Shown here one piece after another: positions 8,812 through 17,611 of a stretch of 64,000 nt of DNA (positions are counted from its first letter, which is position 1; the number at the start of each line of letters is the position of its first letter). Location of the stretch: NCBI RefSeq assembly GCF_049310905.1, contig NZ_JBMEMN010000002.1, positions 111,143 through 175,142 of the forward strand, read 5' to 3'. The stretch is from Gudongella sp049310905. GTDB lineage: Bacteria; Bacillota; Clostridia; Tissierellales; Tissierellaceae. Below the pieces are notes generated by a model. The model saw only the letters and a list, made by a program, of their open reading frames with translations, was not told the DNA's origin and did not search any database. A program made the position numbers and the translations under genes.

Positions 8812-9414
8812 TCACCTCATTTTCTTTTCAAACCAAATTCTACTAGGTAGCTTATAATCTCCCGCTTCAACAACTTTCTCACTGCTTTCAATACAATTAT
8901 TATTAGTTGCACATATTTGTGTTTCATTGTATTCAATACCTAATGGGAAATAATTCTTCTCAAAGAAGCTAACATTTGCCTTGCCATAAGTCTGTTCTTT
9001 TGTCTTGAATGTCTTTATTATAATATCCAAATCGTGAAGTTCTTTAATAATATCCAATATCATGCATCTATTCAAATTTGTATCTTCACTCAAAAATTCT
9101 AACTTTAAATCATTGTAATGGTCATAAATGAACTGATAAACAAAATCTACCCCTTCGACGGTATCTAGATTCAAAACATTATCCGAATCTGTACTCAACA
9201 CAGCCTTTAAAACCGCAAGGTTTTTGTTAGTCTCTTCTTTATACTTTCTAACCGAGAACCATTTTGCAAGTCTTATATCAGTATAAAAATAAATACCTTG
9301 TCCAAGCCAATGATCATCTCTTTCATTGCACGTATACCCATTTTTTAACATGTCCCCAACATTGTTTTCATTTGTGCCATGATATCCAATTATTTTATAA
9401 ACATTTTTTGTCAT
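8812..9414 (-). CDS. ADP-ribosyltransferase-like toxin (CmdT-like)
   Basis: A 200-residue protein. The N-terminus has 'IIGYHGTNENNVGDMLKNG' followed by 'DHWLGQGIYFYTDIRLAKWF', the NAD-binding pattern of ADP-ribosyltransferase-like folds (YHGT motif and G-x-G-x-YF strand). The gene overlaps or abuts the following antitoxin-like gene, which is followed by a SecB-like gene. That three-gene layout matches CmdTAC, an anti-phage system whose CmdT ADP-ribosylates mRNA (established for the E. coli example). The final catalytic glutamate cannot be assigned with certainty from sequence alone. It could be another class of ADP-ribosyltransferase toxin. Confidence 0.65.
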   Translation of the reverse strand: MTKNVYKIIGYHGTNENNVGDMLKNGYTCNERDDHWLGQGIYFYTDIRLAKWFSVRKYKEETNKNLAVLKAVLSTDSDNVLNLDTVEGVDFVYQFIYDHYNDLKLEFLSEDTNLNRCMILDIIKELHDLDIIIKTFKTKEQTYGKANVSFFEKNYFPLGIEYNETQICATNNNCIESSEKVVEAGDYKLPSRIWFEKKMR

Positions 9415-9597
9415 GTTATCTGCCCTTTCAAACTATTGAATCAACTTTATTCGATAGAATTTTGATTTCAAAAAAAGAGTCAATCTATCACATAGCAAAA
9501 ATTATAGCAATCTACTAAATATGTTATCAGATAAAGTATGATATGTCTATCAAAACACAAATTGCAAGCCTTAGAACTGACTACTCAATACTTGAAT

Positions 9598-10461
9598 CTA
9601 CATTATCGTAGTAAGTAAATATCCTTTGTTTGGTCTTAGTTTTTGAACATTCATTTTAAAAACCTCTCTTGTAACAGTACCATCGTATTTAGGCAAAAAA
9701 GATAATGGATTTTCAAATTTAATGCCACCACTCAACCAATTGAAAAGAGTGGAATATAACATATCACTTGAAACTATGAATGCTATGTCTGAAATGCTTC
9801 CAACTTCCAATCGATATGGAGTAATTTCATTATTATTTCTATTAAGGCATATTCTCCATTCTCTCTGATAAGCGTGTTTATTCCATTTATCTAAACAATC
9901 ATAATGATCCATAATATTTTTATCAGAAGCGATTAAGTTGATATCTATTTCATCTTCTCTAATCAAATGAAGCATATTTCCAGAGACTAATCTCCCACGA
10001 TTTTGGGCAGGATGGTAGTCTACATCTCCGTATACACAATCGAAAGATGCCTTTTTTGCTGCCTTATAAACCCTTCGTCTAAATTCTACCTCATTCGTGA
10101 TGACAACCACAAATTTCCCAAATTCATTCATCGTATCCATTCTTGGTACAAGCAGCTCCTTTGACCGAACATTATATTCAGCATGATATGTTGAAAATAG
10201 ATTTACACTTTTATATGCAGACAGTCTTACAACCGGATTTGGCCCTATTACATTTGCAAACTCCTCATCAAGTCCAATATCATCTTTGTTTAGAGATAAA
10301 TATGTACCTTCAAAAATATCATACCTATCAGAATTACTCGCTCCAAGTGGTTCCCCATGGTTTATTTGCCAAAAATAGGACAAAGAGTTCATGTACAGCG
10401 ATCCTTTTATAACATCGTTTGCATATTTATATTTTTCTACGAATTTAAGTAAAAATTTCAT
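9598..10461 (-). CDS. Hypothetical protein, possible DUF2971-like accessory protein
   Basis: A 287-residue cytoplasmic protein with GGGAGTG four bases before its ATG. It begins 'MKFLLKFVEKYKYANDVIKG' and 'SLYMNSLSYF', a start seen in uncharacterised proteins of mobile and phage-like regions. 'DKWNKHAYQREWRICLNRNN' near residue 200 resembles the E-W-R motif of DUF2971-type proteins, whose function is not established. No signal peptide or membrane helix. It is transcribed alone, between the chaperone-type toxin operon and a small membrane protein gene, so a defence-related role is possible but unproven. Confidence 0.45.
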   Translation of the reverse strand: MKFLLKFVEKYKYANDVIKGSLYMNSLSYFWQINHGEPLGASNSDRYDIFEGTYLSLNKDDIGLDEEFANVIGPNPVVRLSAYKSVNLFSTYHAEYNVRSKELLVPRMDTMNEFGKFVVVITNEVEFRRRVYKAAKKASFDCVYGDVDYHPAQNRGRLVSGNMLHLIREDEIDINLIASDKNIMDHYDCLDKWNKHAYQREWRICLNRNNNEITPYRLEVGSISDIAFIVSSDMLYSTLFNWLSGGIKFENPLSFLPKYDGTVTREVFKMNVQKLRPNKGYLLTTIM

Positions 10462-10568
10462 GTGCCACTCCCATCTTCTTTGTAGGTTAATTTCTACAAT
10501 GGTTACGAGACTTAGTTAATCCGCCTGTTTGTTGATTACAACTATAACAATATCCAATACCACTCTTC

Positions 10569-10790
10569 TCAATTGTCTTGCTTTTCACTTTCTACAAGCA
10601 ACATTCCAATAATTAAAAAAGCCCCAAAATTAAATACTCCAAGTACTGTAACCTTGGTACCGACAATATTGTCGGTACCAAAGGTATCTTTTATCTCTTC
10701 CTTAAGTAATTTTAGCTGTTTTCCCCGTAGAATAGTATTAGCATTTTCTTCTAATTCTTCCCTATTGCTTTCAATATATCTATTAATCAT
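10569..10790 (-). CDS. Small membrane protein overlapping the DUF2238 gene
   Basis: A 73-residue protein whose ATG overlaps the TGA of the upstream DUF2238 gene (ATGA), so it is probably translated by coupling. Residues ~1-45 are charged and helical; residues ~46-66 form one membrane helix ('TVLGVFNFGAFLIIGMLLV'). Its coding DNA contains a perfect 28-bp palindrome, which encodes 'FGTDNIVGT'. Not assigned to a family. Confidence 0.5.
   Translation of the reverse strand: MINRYIESNREELEENANTILRGKQLKLLKEEIKDTFGTDNIVGTKVTVLGVFNFGAFLIIGMLLVESEKQDN
10654..10681. repeat. Perfect 28-bp palindrome inside a coding region
   Basis: TTGGTACCGACAAT is followed directly by its exact complement, with no loop base. 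It sits within the 73-residue membrane protein gene and would form a 14-bp stem in mRNA or cruciform in DNA. It could be a regulator site, a premature attenuator or the footprint of a mobile element; nothing further can be said from sequence. Confidence 0.6.
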
Positions 10791-11419
10791 TCTTCCGAAA
10801 TATCCCTAATCCACTTATCATGAGTCTTACTAAAAAATATCAATGCCAATGCTGCCCCAATAAAAGCCCCTAACATATCCTTATGGGTATCCAAAACATC
10901 CCCTTGAAGTGAAAGTACATATTGTGCAGATCTACCTGAAATAATGACTGCACTAAATTCCAAGAGCTCCCAAGATGCACTTATTGCCATAACAAACGCA
11001 AAAACTGTAACATAAAAGAATTTACTTTTCTTAAAATATCCTTTTCTAAGTAAAAACTCCCTCGCAATAATGGCAGGTACAAATCCTTGAGCAAGATGTC
11101 CTAAGCGATCATAGTGGTTTCTTGAAAGATTGAATATTTCTTTTATTTCTTCAAACAATGGATTTAGTGGATATGTATATTTTGCACCAATAAGCAATAT
11201 CACAATATGTATAAAGACCAACACATATGCAAAGTAGGTGAATTTAAATTTATTATGTGTTGCAATAAAAACTCCAGCATATATCATTGCTGGAATTGTA
11301 AGCGCTATCCAAGCAAAATAGTCTTCAGCATCAATGGCAGACCAAATCAATACTATGATGAGCGCCAACACCAGACGTCGTTCCTTGAAATAATCTTTAC
11401 TTCGATCTTTTGAATTCAT
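10787..11419 (-). CDS. DUF2238 (YjdF-type) integral membrane protein
   Basis: A 210-residue polytopic membrane protein from the ATG at 11419, which has GAGGGG seven bases upstream; an ATG six codons earlier lies before that site and is rejected. It has about six hydrophobic helices and the family-typical loops 'YDRLGHLAQGFVPAIIARE', 'SASWELLEFS' and 'GDVLDTHKDMLGAF'. This pattern fits the DUF2238/YjdF family, whose biochemical role is not known. It is co-transcribed with the following small membrane protein gene. Confidence 0.8.
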   Translation of the reverse strand: MNSKDRSKDYFKERRLVLALIIVLIWSAIDAEDYFAWIALTIPAMIYAGVFIATHNKFKFTYFAYVLVFIHIVILLIGAKYTYPLNPLFEEIKEIFNLSRNHYDRLGHLAQGFVPAIIAREFLLRKGYFKKSKFFYVTVFAFVMAISASWELLEFSAVIISGRSAQYVLSLQGDVLDTHKDMLGAFIGAALALIFFSKTHDKWIRDISEE

Positions 11420-11472
11420 TTTTATAACCCCTCGCATAAACTTTTCTATAGCATCACCCTAAACATCTAGCC

Positions 11473-11958
11473 CTAAATCTCTACAACCTGAAGAGATACT
11501 TCCTTCTTTCCGTCAGCCACGGCTTGTCTGCCAACCTCCTTGAAACCGAATCTTTCATGAAACTTCAAAGATCCAGGGTTTGGAGGATTGATATCAATTT
11601 CAGCTGTTACATAAGGAACACCCATCTTCATGGCATGTTCAAAGACTGATTTGTAAAGTATCTTTCCAAGGCCCTTTCCCTGCATTCTCTCAGAAACAAC
11701 TACCCTATCTATGTACAGAAACCTCTTGAAGTTGTTTGAGAACCAAAGGTAGTTCAGACTGTCATAGTCTTTTCCCTCACTTAGTGTCAACACAAAAGCC
11801 TCAACAGTTCCCTCACATTCAAGCACACTAAACATCTCTGACTGACCCCAAAGCCTCCTGAGCTTTTCCATAGTAAGGGGTGATAAAAAATGAACCGACT
11901 CCTTATTAAGTTCGAGTATCCTCTCAAGATCCCTGGACTCCACTTCTCTCAATATCAT
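11473..11958 (-). CDS. GNAT-family N-acetyltransferase
   Basis: A 161-residue GNAT fold protein. The acetyl-CoA pyrophosphate-binding loop is 'RMQGKGLGKILYKSVFEHA' (R/Q-x-x-G-x-G/A), preceded by the beta strand 'YIDRVVVSE' and followed by 'NPGSLKFHERFGFKEVGRQ', the usual C-terminal element. Length is standard for a single-domain member. The substrate cannot be inferred. GGAAGAGGG precedes the ATG. It is separated from its neighbours by 50 and 190 bases and is probably monocistronic. Confidence 0.85.
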   Translation of the reverse strand: MILREVESRDLERILELNKESVHFLSPLTMEKLRRLWGQSEMFSVLECEGTVEAFVLTLSEGKDYDSLNYLWFSNNFKRFLYIDRVVVSERMQGKGLGKILYKSVFEHAMKMGVPYVTAEIDINPPNPGSLKFHERFGFKEVGRQAVADGKKEVSLQVVEI

Positions 11959-12148
11959 TTTCCCTCTTCCTTCCTAAAACTTCCTACAACACAAAAGAGC
12001 TCAAGCAGTCTCTTACACCCATGCCCAACTATTTTTTTCTCAATCCTTTCAACATTCTCACGGGAACTCCTTAACTCCAAGAATATTAATCTTATACTCT
12101 ACAGAAAAACTTTATTGTGAATAATCCCATTCCTCAGATAGAATCCAA

Positions 12149-12883
12149 CTACCTCTTGTTCTTTACAATAAAGTAAGTCAACATCTTGTAATAGGCTCCT
12201 CCAATAAGTCGTTTAAACACATTTATTTTACAGTCATAGAAATAAGGTTTACCCACATAACCTTTCTCTTCCCAGTATTCCATATCAAGAGGAAGTATAT
12301 TAACACCTAAAACCTTTTGAGTGTTAAATTCAATAATCTGCTTAATAGTAGGCTTATAGTTTCTTTTGTTCTCATCTTCCAAATAATACTTAAAGTTATC
12401 CAGTGAACTACTTTCTATGCTTTTCTCAAGATTAAACATGTTTCTTGAAATATGACCTGCATTAATGGTACCCCATTGTACAGAAAGGTCATTAAGATAC
12501 CTTACAGCCGCACTAGATCCTGTAACCTGGGTTGCAGTCACAAAAAACACAGGCTTTCCAACGAGAGGAGACCTGTGATACCAAACACAACCGCGATCAA
12601 TTAGAACTTTTAAATATCCAGATATTTGCCTTAGATAAACAGGCGAACCAATGATTACTCCATCTGAATCACTTATTTTTGTTAAAACAATATTGGCTTC
12701 ATCTTTGATATTACAGGTACCTTCTCTCATGCAGTTCTCACATCCGATGCACGGTTTAATATCAAAATCTTTAATATTAAGAAAAGTCACCTCGTAGTCA
12801 CCTAAGAGCGATTCAATACTTTTTAACAACGAAAAAGTCGCCTTTTTTCTTATGCTTCCATTTATTATTAGAATTTTTTTCAT
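12149..12883 (-). CDS. Iron-sulfur flavoprotein / NADPH-dependent FMN reductase family
   Basis: A 244-residue flavodoxin-like protein. The N-terminus 'MKKILIINGSIRKKATFSL' is the FMN phosphate-binding loop. Residues ~46-62 carry the compact cysteine motif 'CIGCENCMREGTC', the cluster ligand pattern of iron-sulfur flavoproteins common in anaerobes, followed by 'DGVIIGSPVYLRQISG'. Such proteins transfer electrons in anaerobic metabolism or oxidative defence; the partner is unknown. GGAGAT precedes the ATG at good distance. Cytoplasmic, no membrane segment. Confidence 0.8.
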   Translation of the reverse strand: MKKILIINGSIRKKATFSLLKSIESLLGDYEVTFLNIKDFDIKPCIGCENCMREGTCNIKDEANIVLTKISDSDGVIIGSPVYLRQISGYLKVLIDRGCVWYHRSPLVGKPVFFVTATQVTGSSAAVRYLNDLSVQWGTINAGHISRNMFNLEKSIESSSLDNFKYYLEDENKRNYKPTIKQIIEFNTQKVLGVNILPLDMEYWEEKGYVGKPYFYDCKINVFKRLIGGAYYKMLTYFIVKNKR

Positions 12884-13270
12884 ATATAATCTCCATTTTT
12901 TGATTATAACGAATTTTCATCTATTATACATCAAATATACTCAAATAATCTAAACTCATAACCTACATTTAATTCTTAGTTCTGTTTATTCCTAATACCT
13001 TCTAGATGTGCTTGCCTTACCTGCTCTGTCGCTCTCCTAAAGTACCTTAACTTCCAATAATACTTGAATACTTCTTTCTCAGTTAAGATGCCCTCCGATT
13101 TATCCAAATCTATTCATAATCCCATACTAAACCTACCAACTCAGTACTGACAATCTTTACTAAGTTTTTTAATGAAACGATTTCATGGGACGAAATTTCT
13201 AGAAATATAATTATAATAAGTTGCATCCAAAAATAACGGTATCTATTGTTTCATTTTTACATTTTTTATT
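12884..13270. other. Intergenic region with a short relict ORF
   Basis: Nearly 390 bases with no proper gene. A minus-strand open stretch ending at 12976 reads 'GILTEKEVFKYYWKLRYFRR' and 'QVRQAHLEGIRNKQN'. It is protein-like and highly charged but lacks a credible start, so it may be the tail of a degraded gene. The family is not recognised. The right part (13130-13260) is AT-rich. Confidence 0.3.
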
Positions 13271-15187
13271 TTATACCTCCTTAATATTCCAACCATTTTC
13301 AGCTAATAATCCTTTAATTGTATCGCTGACATATTCTTTTGGCAATGCAATACAGATTAGGCCTTTGGCTCTTGTTAATGCAACATAATGACATTTCAAT
13401 CTTATGCTGTTTCTTTTACCATAATTCCCAATGTTTCCTGTAAACCAAGGTAGTATCGATTTAATATTGGCTTCATGCCATTTAGTTTCTAATATAAGTG
13501 TAGCTAAGTGTGTTCTTCCTTTTACAGAGTGAATGCTCCCAAAATTTAATTTCAGCGAGTTTCCACTTTCCTTATCAACGTAAAAACACGTATTGGGCCC
13601 AATTTCTTTTGCATTATTATATATACTCTCAAACACATTTTCTTTCCATTTAAAAAAGTTGCTGCTAACATTATCTATTTCAATGTAATTATCTAGTAAT
13701 GTACGAATTTTGAGTAATACTCTTTCCCACTTTTTAGGAGTAGAGATATCTTCAAATAATATCTCTCTAATATCTCGGCGTACATTTATTTGCTGGTCTG
13801 TAGGAAATATGTTTATCAAAGTCCTAAATGCATGATTTGAATTCGAATACTCCAATGAAGTGAACATTACTAAATATCTTAAAATCCCTTTTGATATCCA
13901 TTCAGCTAATATTGAAACATCCTTAGATTTTTCATATTTACTCTTCCCTAAATGAAAATAATCAATCAGTGATTTGGGCTTTTCGTTCGTATACTCTGGA
14001 TTGTAGGGTTCCCAATAATTACTTACCCTCTTTGCGAATTCATATGCCTCCTGATTTGTGTTTGTGTGAACCATACCGACAACATGGCAACCAAAATACT
14101 CGTAATCTAGCAAATCCTTCTCAGTGAATGACTCCAAAATTAATCTTGCATAAGCTGGTATAACATTGCCTATAGTGTCTTCTTCGAATAGAAAAATTGT
14201 ATTACAGTTCTTCATATATTCAAATCTACTCTCGTCTCCTGCCATATGATTAGAGTTAATAGCTAGTTTGTTTGCAATTGATGCAATACTTCCACCAAAT
14301 CGTTTGCTATTTTGAATACTAAGTGCTTCATCTCTGGGAAAAGACATAGATTCATCATTAGAATTATATGAATTGTAAATAGCTTGGTTGCTGTCACCAT
14401 AACTTTGCCTTATATGTGTATAACCATTATCAATAAATAACTTCCCTATTAAATTCCATTGATCTCGATTTGTGTCTTGTGCTTCATCAATAAACAAGAA
14501 TGGAAAGCGCTTTTGTGAGCTTAATTGAATATTCTTAGAACTATCAATTGCCTCTTTAGCAAACAATATCATCTCATCAAAGGTATAATATCCCATTTCA
14601 TGTGATTTCATTACAACTTTCTCAACATCTTTATAAGTAGAAGAAGTTTCTTTGCATTTTAAATCAAACTTAAGAGGTAATGATATCGGCTCACAACAAG
14701 CTTCGTTCAAGTATTTCTTTTTTAAAAAATACTTAGAGGAAGGAGAAATTTGATTCCAACGTTTACTTAAAACATAATCACTATCGACTATTCTTACTGG
14801 GATGCTTTGAGATTTAATCCATGGCATACCAACAAATCGATCAAAGAATGAGTGGAAAGTGCCAATAAAGTGAGGGTAAGATAATAATTTTCGCCCTATA
14901 TCCGTTTCCCCGATTCTATTTTGAATTTCCTCTCTTGCTACATTTGTATGGGACAGTACACAAATACCACTATATTGAAAAGGCCACTTTTTAGCTAATA
15001 TTGCTAATTTTGCAATTAATACCGTGGTCTTCCCAGTTCCTGGACAAGCTTGGATATCAACAGAATCAAGATTTTTAATAATCTCCCTTCGACACTCATC
15101 AAATTTAATTCCAATTAGAATGCTTTCAACCCAGTTTATGTCTTCGTCTGTTATGATTATCTCTTCCAATATAGTTTTGTTATTCAT
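13271..15187 (-). CDS. gajB: Gabija-type GajB: UvrD/PcrA-like superfamily 1 helicase
   Basis: A 638-residue helicase. The ATG at 15187 has AGGTGG five bases upstream and is preferred to the GTG three codons earlier. The P-loop is 'ACPGTGKTTVLIAK' (residues 47-60), the Walker B/motif II is 'FLFIDEAQDTNRDQW' (~230-244), and motif VI is near the end: 'VALTRAKGLICIALP'. It directly follows an OLD-family ATPase/TOPRIM nuclease gene (9-bp gap), the defining pair of class 2 OLD nucleases and the Gabija anti-phage system. Studied GajB proteins are about 500 residues, so this one is long; the extra length lies in the helicase middle. Confidence 0.82.
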   Translation of the reverse strand: MNNKTILEEIIITDEDINWVESILIGIKFDECRREIIKNLDSVDIQACPGTGKTTVLIAKLAILAKKWPFQYSGICVLSHTNVAREEIQNRIGETDIGRKLLSYPHFIGTFHSFFDRFVGMPWIKSQSIPVRIVDSDYVLSKRWNQISPSSKYFLKKKYLNEACCEPISLPLKFDLKCKETSSTYKDVEKVVMKSHEMGYYTFDEMILFAKEAIDSSKNIQLSSQKRFPFLFIDEAQDTNRDQWNLIGKLFIDNGYTHIRQSYGDSNQAIYNSYNSNDESMSFPRDEALSIQNSKRFGGSIASIANKLAINSNHMAGDESRFEYMKNCNTIFLFEEDTIGNVIPAYARLILESFTEKDLLDYEYFGCHVVGMVHTNTNQEAYEFAKRVSNYWEPYNPEYTNEKPKSLIDYFHLGKSKYEKSKDVSILAEWISKGILRYLVMFTSLEYSNSNHAFRTLINIFPTDQQINVRRDIREILFEDISTPKKWERVLLKIRTLLDNYIEIDNVSSNFFKWKENVFESIYNNAKEIGPNTCFYVDKESGNSLKLNFGSIHSVKGRTHLATLILETKWHEANIKSILPWFTGNIGNYGKRNSIRLKCHYVALTRAKGLICIALPKEYVSDTIKGLLAENGWNIKEV

Positions 15188-15196
15188 ATCATCCAC

Positions 15197-17092
15197 CTAC
15201 TCTGTTACATAATTTATAGCTTCGACAATATAATTTGGCAGCTTGCTCAATAGTTCACCTTTTTCTTCATTCCTATATCTATCTTCTAAAACATTTGCCA
15301 ACTCTTGAGCAAACTCAGCTTTTGAAAATGTTTTCTTTGTAAATAATGAATAAATATATGACGCTTTCTCTTCCTCGCTACGAAGTTTTTTGAGTTCTTT
15401 ATAATGATCTTGTAAAAATCCATCTTGTTTTTCATCTAATATTGCTGTTTCCATACCTCTTGTTTTCAGCTTGCTAGCAGCAATAAGTATATCTTCAGTC
15501 AACCCCGCAAATGCCAAATCATATTCCAATGTCCAATTATCAGATACAAAAGTATTTACAAATTGACCATCTGCTTTTGATTTTTTTTCCTTAATATACT
15601 TTTCTTTGTCATCGATTTCTGATTCTACAACCCATCTACGCTTATTCTTCGCAGGCCAATTTGCTTTACTCTTGTATTCTTCATTTATACAAATCTCTGG
15701 TGCACAATCAGGCATAACATCTCTATCTGTTATACAAGCTACTTTTACCTTCAGAATATTACATTCATCTTTACGTTGAAAGATTCTTGCGTACCTTCTC
15801 AAACCGGTGCTCATTACATTTACTACAGAAATTCCATAATCTGTGAAACTTTTCCCTAATAATTTAGCAATCGTTGGTAATAATAGCTCTTCACTGGGGC
15901 CCTCAACAATAATAATACTTCTAGCAAAAAATAAATTCGCCTTTGTAGCATCTAAGTATCTTTCTAAAAATCTATAATCCTCGTTTTCTAGTTTCGTATA
16001 TTCTTCTGCCATTGGAAATGGCTTTCCGTCTTTTAGTATTACAATATTCTTTAATGAAATTACTGAAGATAGGATAGGAGAATGTGTAGTAAGTATGATT
16101 TGTTGATTGTCATCAATTCTAGATTGTAGTGATTTAATAAGTTTTAATTGACGCTGCGCATGAATATGTGCCTCCGGTTCTTCTATAAGCAAAAAGGAAC
16201 TAAATCCATTTGACGAATTTGACTGATTTAACAATAATTCACATGCCATGCTAAGAATGTTACTAGTTCCTAGACCGACACGTCCATGATGATTTGAAGA
16301 AGACTTAACAATAGTTAAATCCAATTTTTCTAAAAGTCCTATAAGTTTTCTTTCTTCCGACGCTGCCATATCGGATACAGTGATATTTGCGTTTACATCA
16401 TCACTTTTCAGCAGCATCTCATTTTTTAAAATATCAGTAATATCTTTACTTATTACATTTAATTTTTTATGATTAGCCAGTAATTTATTTGATAAGTCTG
16501 CAATTCCAGTTAAAGATAATTCATCCAAAGACTTACCATCAACATATACATGGTCTCCTGAATTTAAATCACTTACATTATTAATGATTTGAGAAAGTCT
16601 TGAATTTCTACCTGACTGCATATTATTATATGCATCACGCGGTGCTCTTAGGTGAGTAACTCGTAGTAGCTCTCTTGCTTCAGCTACAGGAGCGACAATA
16701 TCACCATTGATTCCTGTATAAATTGTAGTTGCTATACGATTTGGTTTAATTGTTGACATGTATTTAGCATTCCAATGAATGTATAAAACTGCATTATCTT
16801 CTTCAATACTAAGATTTTCTAAAAAACTTGCTTCTTCTTCAATTGAAAGATCTTGAAACTTACAAACAATACTAATTTCTCTTTCTGTATCTTCTTCATA
16901 AAAGTCAGATAAATTAACTCTTTGCCAGCTTTGATCTGTTGTCCCCAAAACAAGCTTTATTGCATCAAGGACTGCTGATTTACCAGAATCATTTTCTCCT
17001 ATAATAAAGGTAATACCGTTGTTTAATAGAATTGTCTGCCCCGCTTCATCAAAACATCTAAAGTTTTTAATTGATATTGATGAAAGATACAT
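15197..17092 (-). CDS. gajA: Gabija-type GajA: OLD-family ATPase with TOPRIM nuclease domain
   Basis: A 631-residue protein. The N-terminal ABC-type ATPase has P-loop 'GENDSGKS' (32-39), Walker B 'FLLIEEPEAHIHAQRQ' (300-315) and a switch histidine in 'LTTHSP' (H337). The TOPRIM domain follows: 'IIIVEGPSEELLLP' with E397 and 'ACITDRDVMPD' with D456 and D458, the metal-binding residues of the nickase. This architecture, with a UvrD-like helicase next door, is that of Gabija, which cuts phage DNA when nucleotides are depleted (established for the Bacillus cereus system). AAGGAGGAGAG precedes the ATG. All catalytic residues appear intact. Confidence 0.88.
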   Translation of the reverse strand: MYLSSISIKNFRCFDEAGQTILLNNGITFIIGENDSGKSAVLDAIKLVLGTTDQSWQRVNLSDFYEEDTEREISIVCKFQDLSIEEEASFLENLSIEEDNAVLYIHWNAKYMSTIKPNRIATTIYTGINGDIVAPVAEARELLRVTHLRAPRDAYNNMQSGRNSRLSQIINNVSDLNSGDHVYVDGKSLDELSLTGIADLSNKLLANHKKLNVISKDITDILKNEMLLKSDDVNANITVSDMAASEERKLIGLLEKLDLTIVKSSSNHHGRVGLGTSNILSMACELLLNQSNSSNGFSSFLLIEEPEAHIHAQRQLKLIKSLQSRIDDNQQIILTTHSPILSSVISLKNIVILKDGKPFPMAEEYTKLENEDYRFLERYLDATKANLFFARSIIIVEGPSEELLLPTIAKLLGKSFTDYGISVVNVMSTGLRRYARIFQRKDECNILKVKVACITDRDVMPDCAPEICINEEYKSKANWPAKNKRRWVVESEIDDKEKYIKEKKSKADGQFVNTFVSDNWTLEYDLAFAGLTEDILIAASKLKTRGMETAILDEKQDGFLQDHYKELKKLRSEEEKASYIYSLFTKKTFSKAEFAQELANVLEDRYRNEEKGELLSKLPNYIVEAINYVTE

Positions 17093-17579
17093 TCACTCTC
17101 CTCCTTAAAAGCTGAAATACTTAATATGCATATAATATATTCTAACAGTATCTAAGACTACAACCCAATAGTATACCCCAATTACTTTATTTTTAGGATT
17201 ATTTAACTCTTGGATTATAATACTCAAAGTTGAAATACTATCCCACGACTTGAAATGAAAATAAATCTTTTTATCTAATTTTTTAGTTACCTGATATTAC
17301 TTGTTCGTAAAATCTAAGCCTCTTTTACATTATTTTACCAGATTGTACGGATTAAAGCACTACTATAACATAATTTGCTGCAAACAATGTTTTCAGTATG
17401 GCAACAACCAAGGGCTGTCTTCACGTAGCACACTATGCCCAGTAGATGGACTTGGTATATCACAATGTCCTCAAAAGACTGAGTGTAACCATCAATTCTT
17501 ACAACTCATAGCATATTCTCATATATTATATTGTGAATTCATCAAGCACCGAATATTCTGTTAATTTACCCTTAAATGT
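17093..17579. other. Intergenic region upstream of gajA
   Basis: About 490 bases. The right-hand part of it holds the gajA promoter region, AT-rich at 17100-17290. A plus-strand cysteine-rich open stretch at 17301-17564 reads '...CPVDGLGISQCPQKTECNHQ...' but lacks a ribosome binding site and matches no family known to me; it may be a degraded gene. No mobile-element ends are evident. Confidence 0.3.
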
Positions 17580-17599
17580 AAGCGGGTGCTAACCCGCTT
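17580..17599 (-). terminator. Hairpin after galU
   Basis: AAGCGGGT and its complement form an 8-bp GC-rich stem with a 4-base loop starting 12 bp past the galU stop codon on the minus strand. It is a likely intrinsic terminator, although the downstream run is only moderately T-rich. Confidence 0.6.
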
Positions 17600-17611
17600 G
17601 ATCATTATTCA

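Noticed and set aside
17301..17564. 87-residue cysteine-rich plus-strand ORF
   Set aside because: No ribosome binding site and no recognisable family; kept only as a remark in the intergenic entry.
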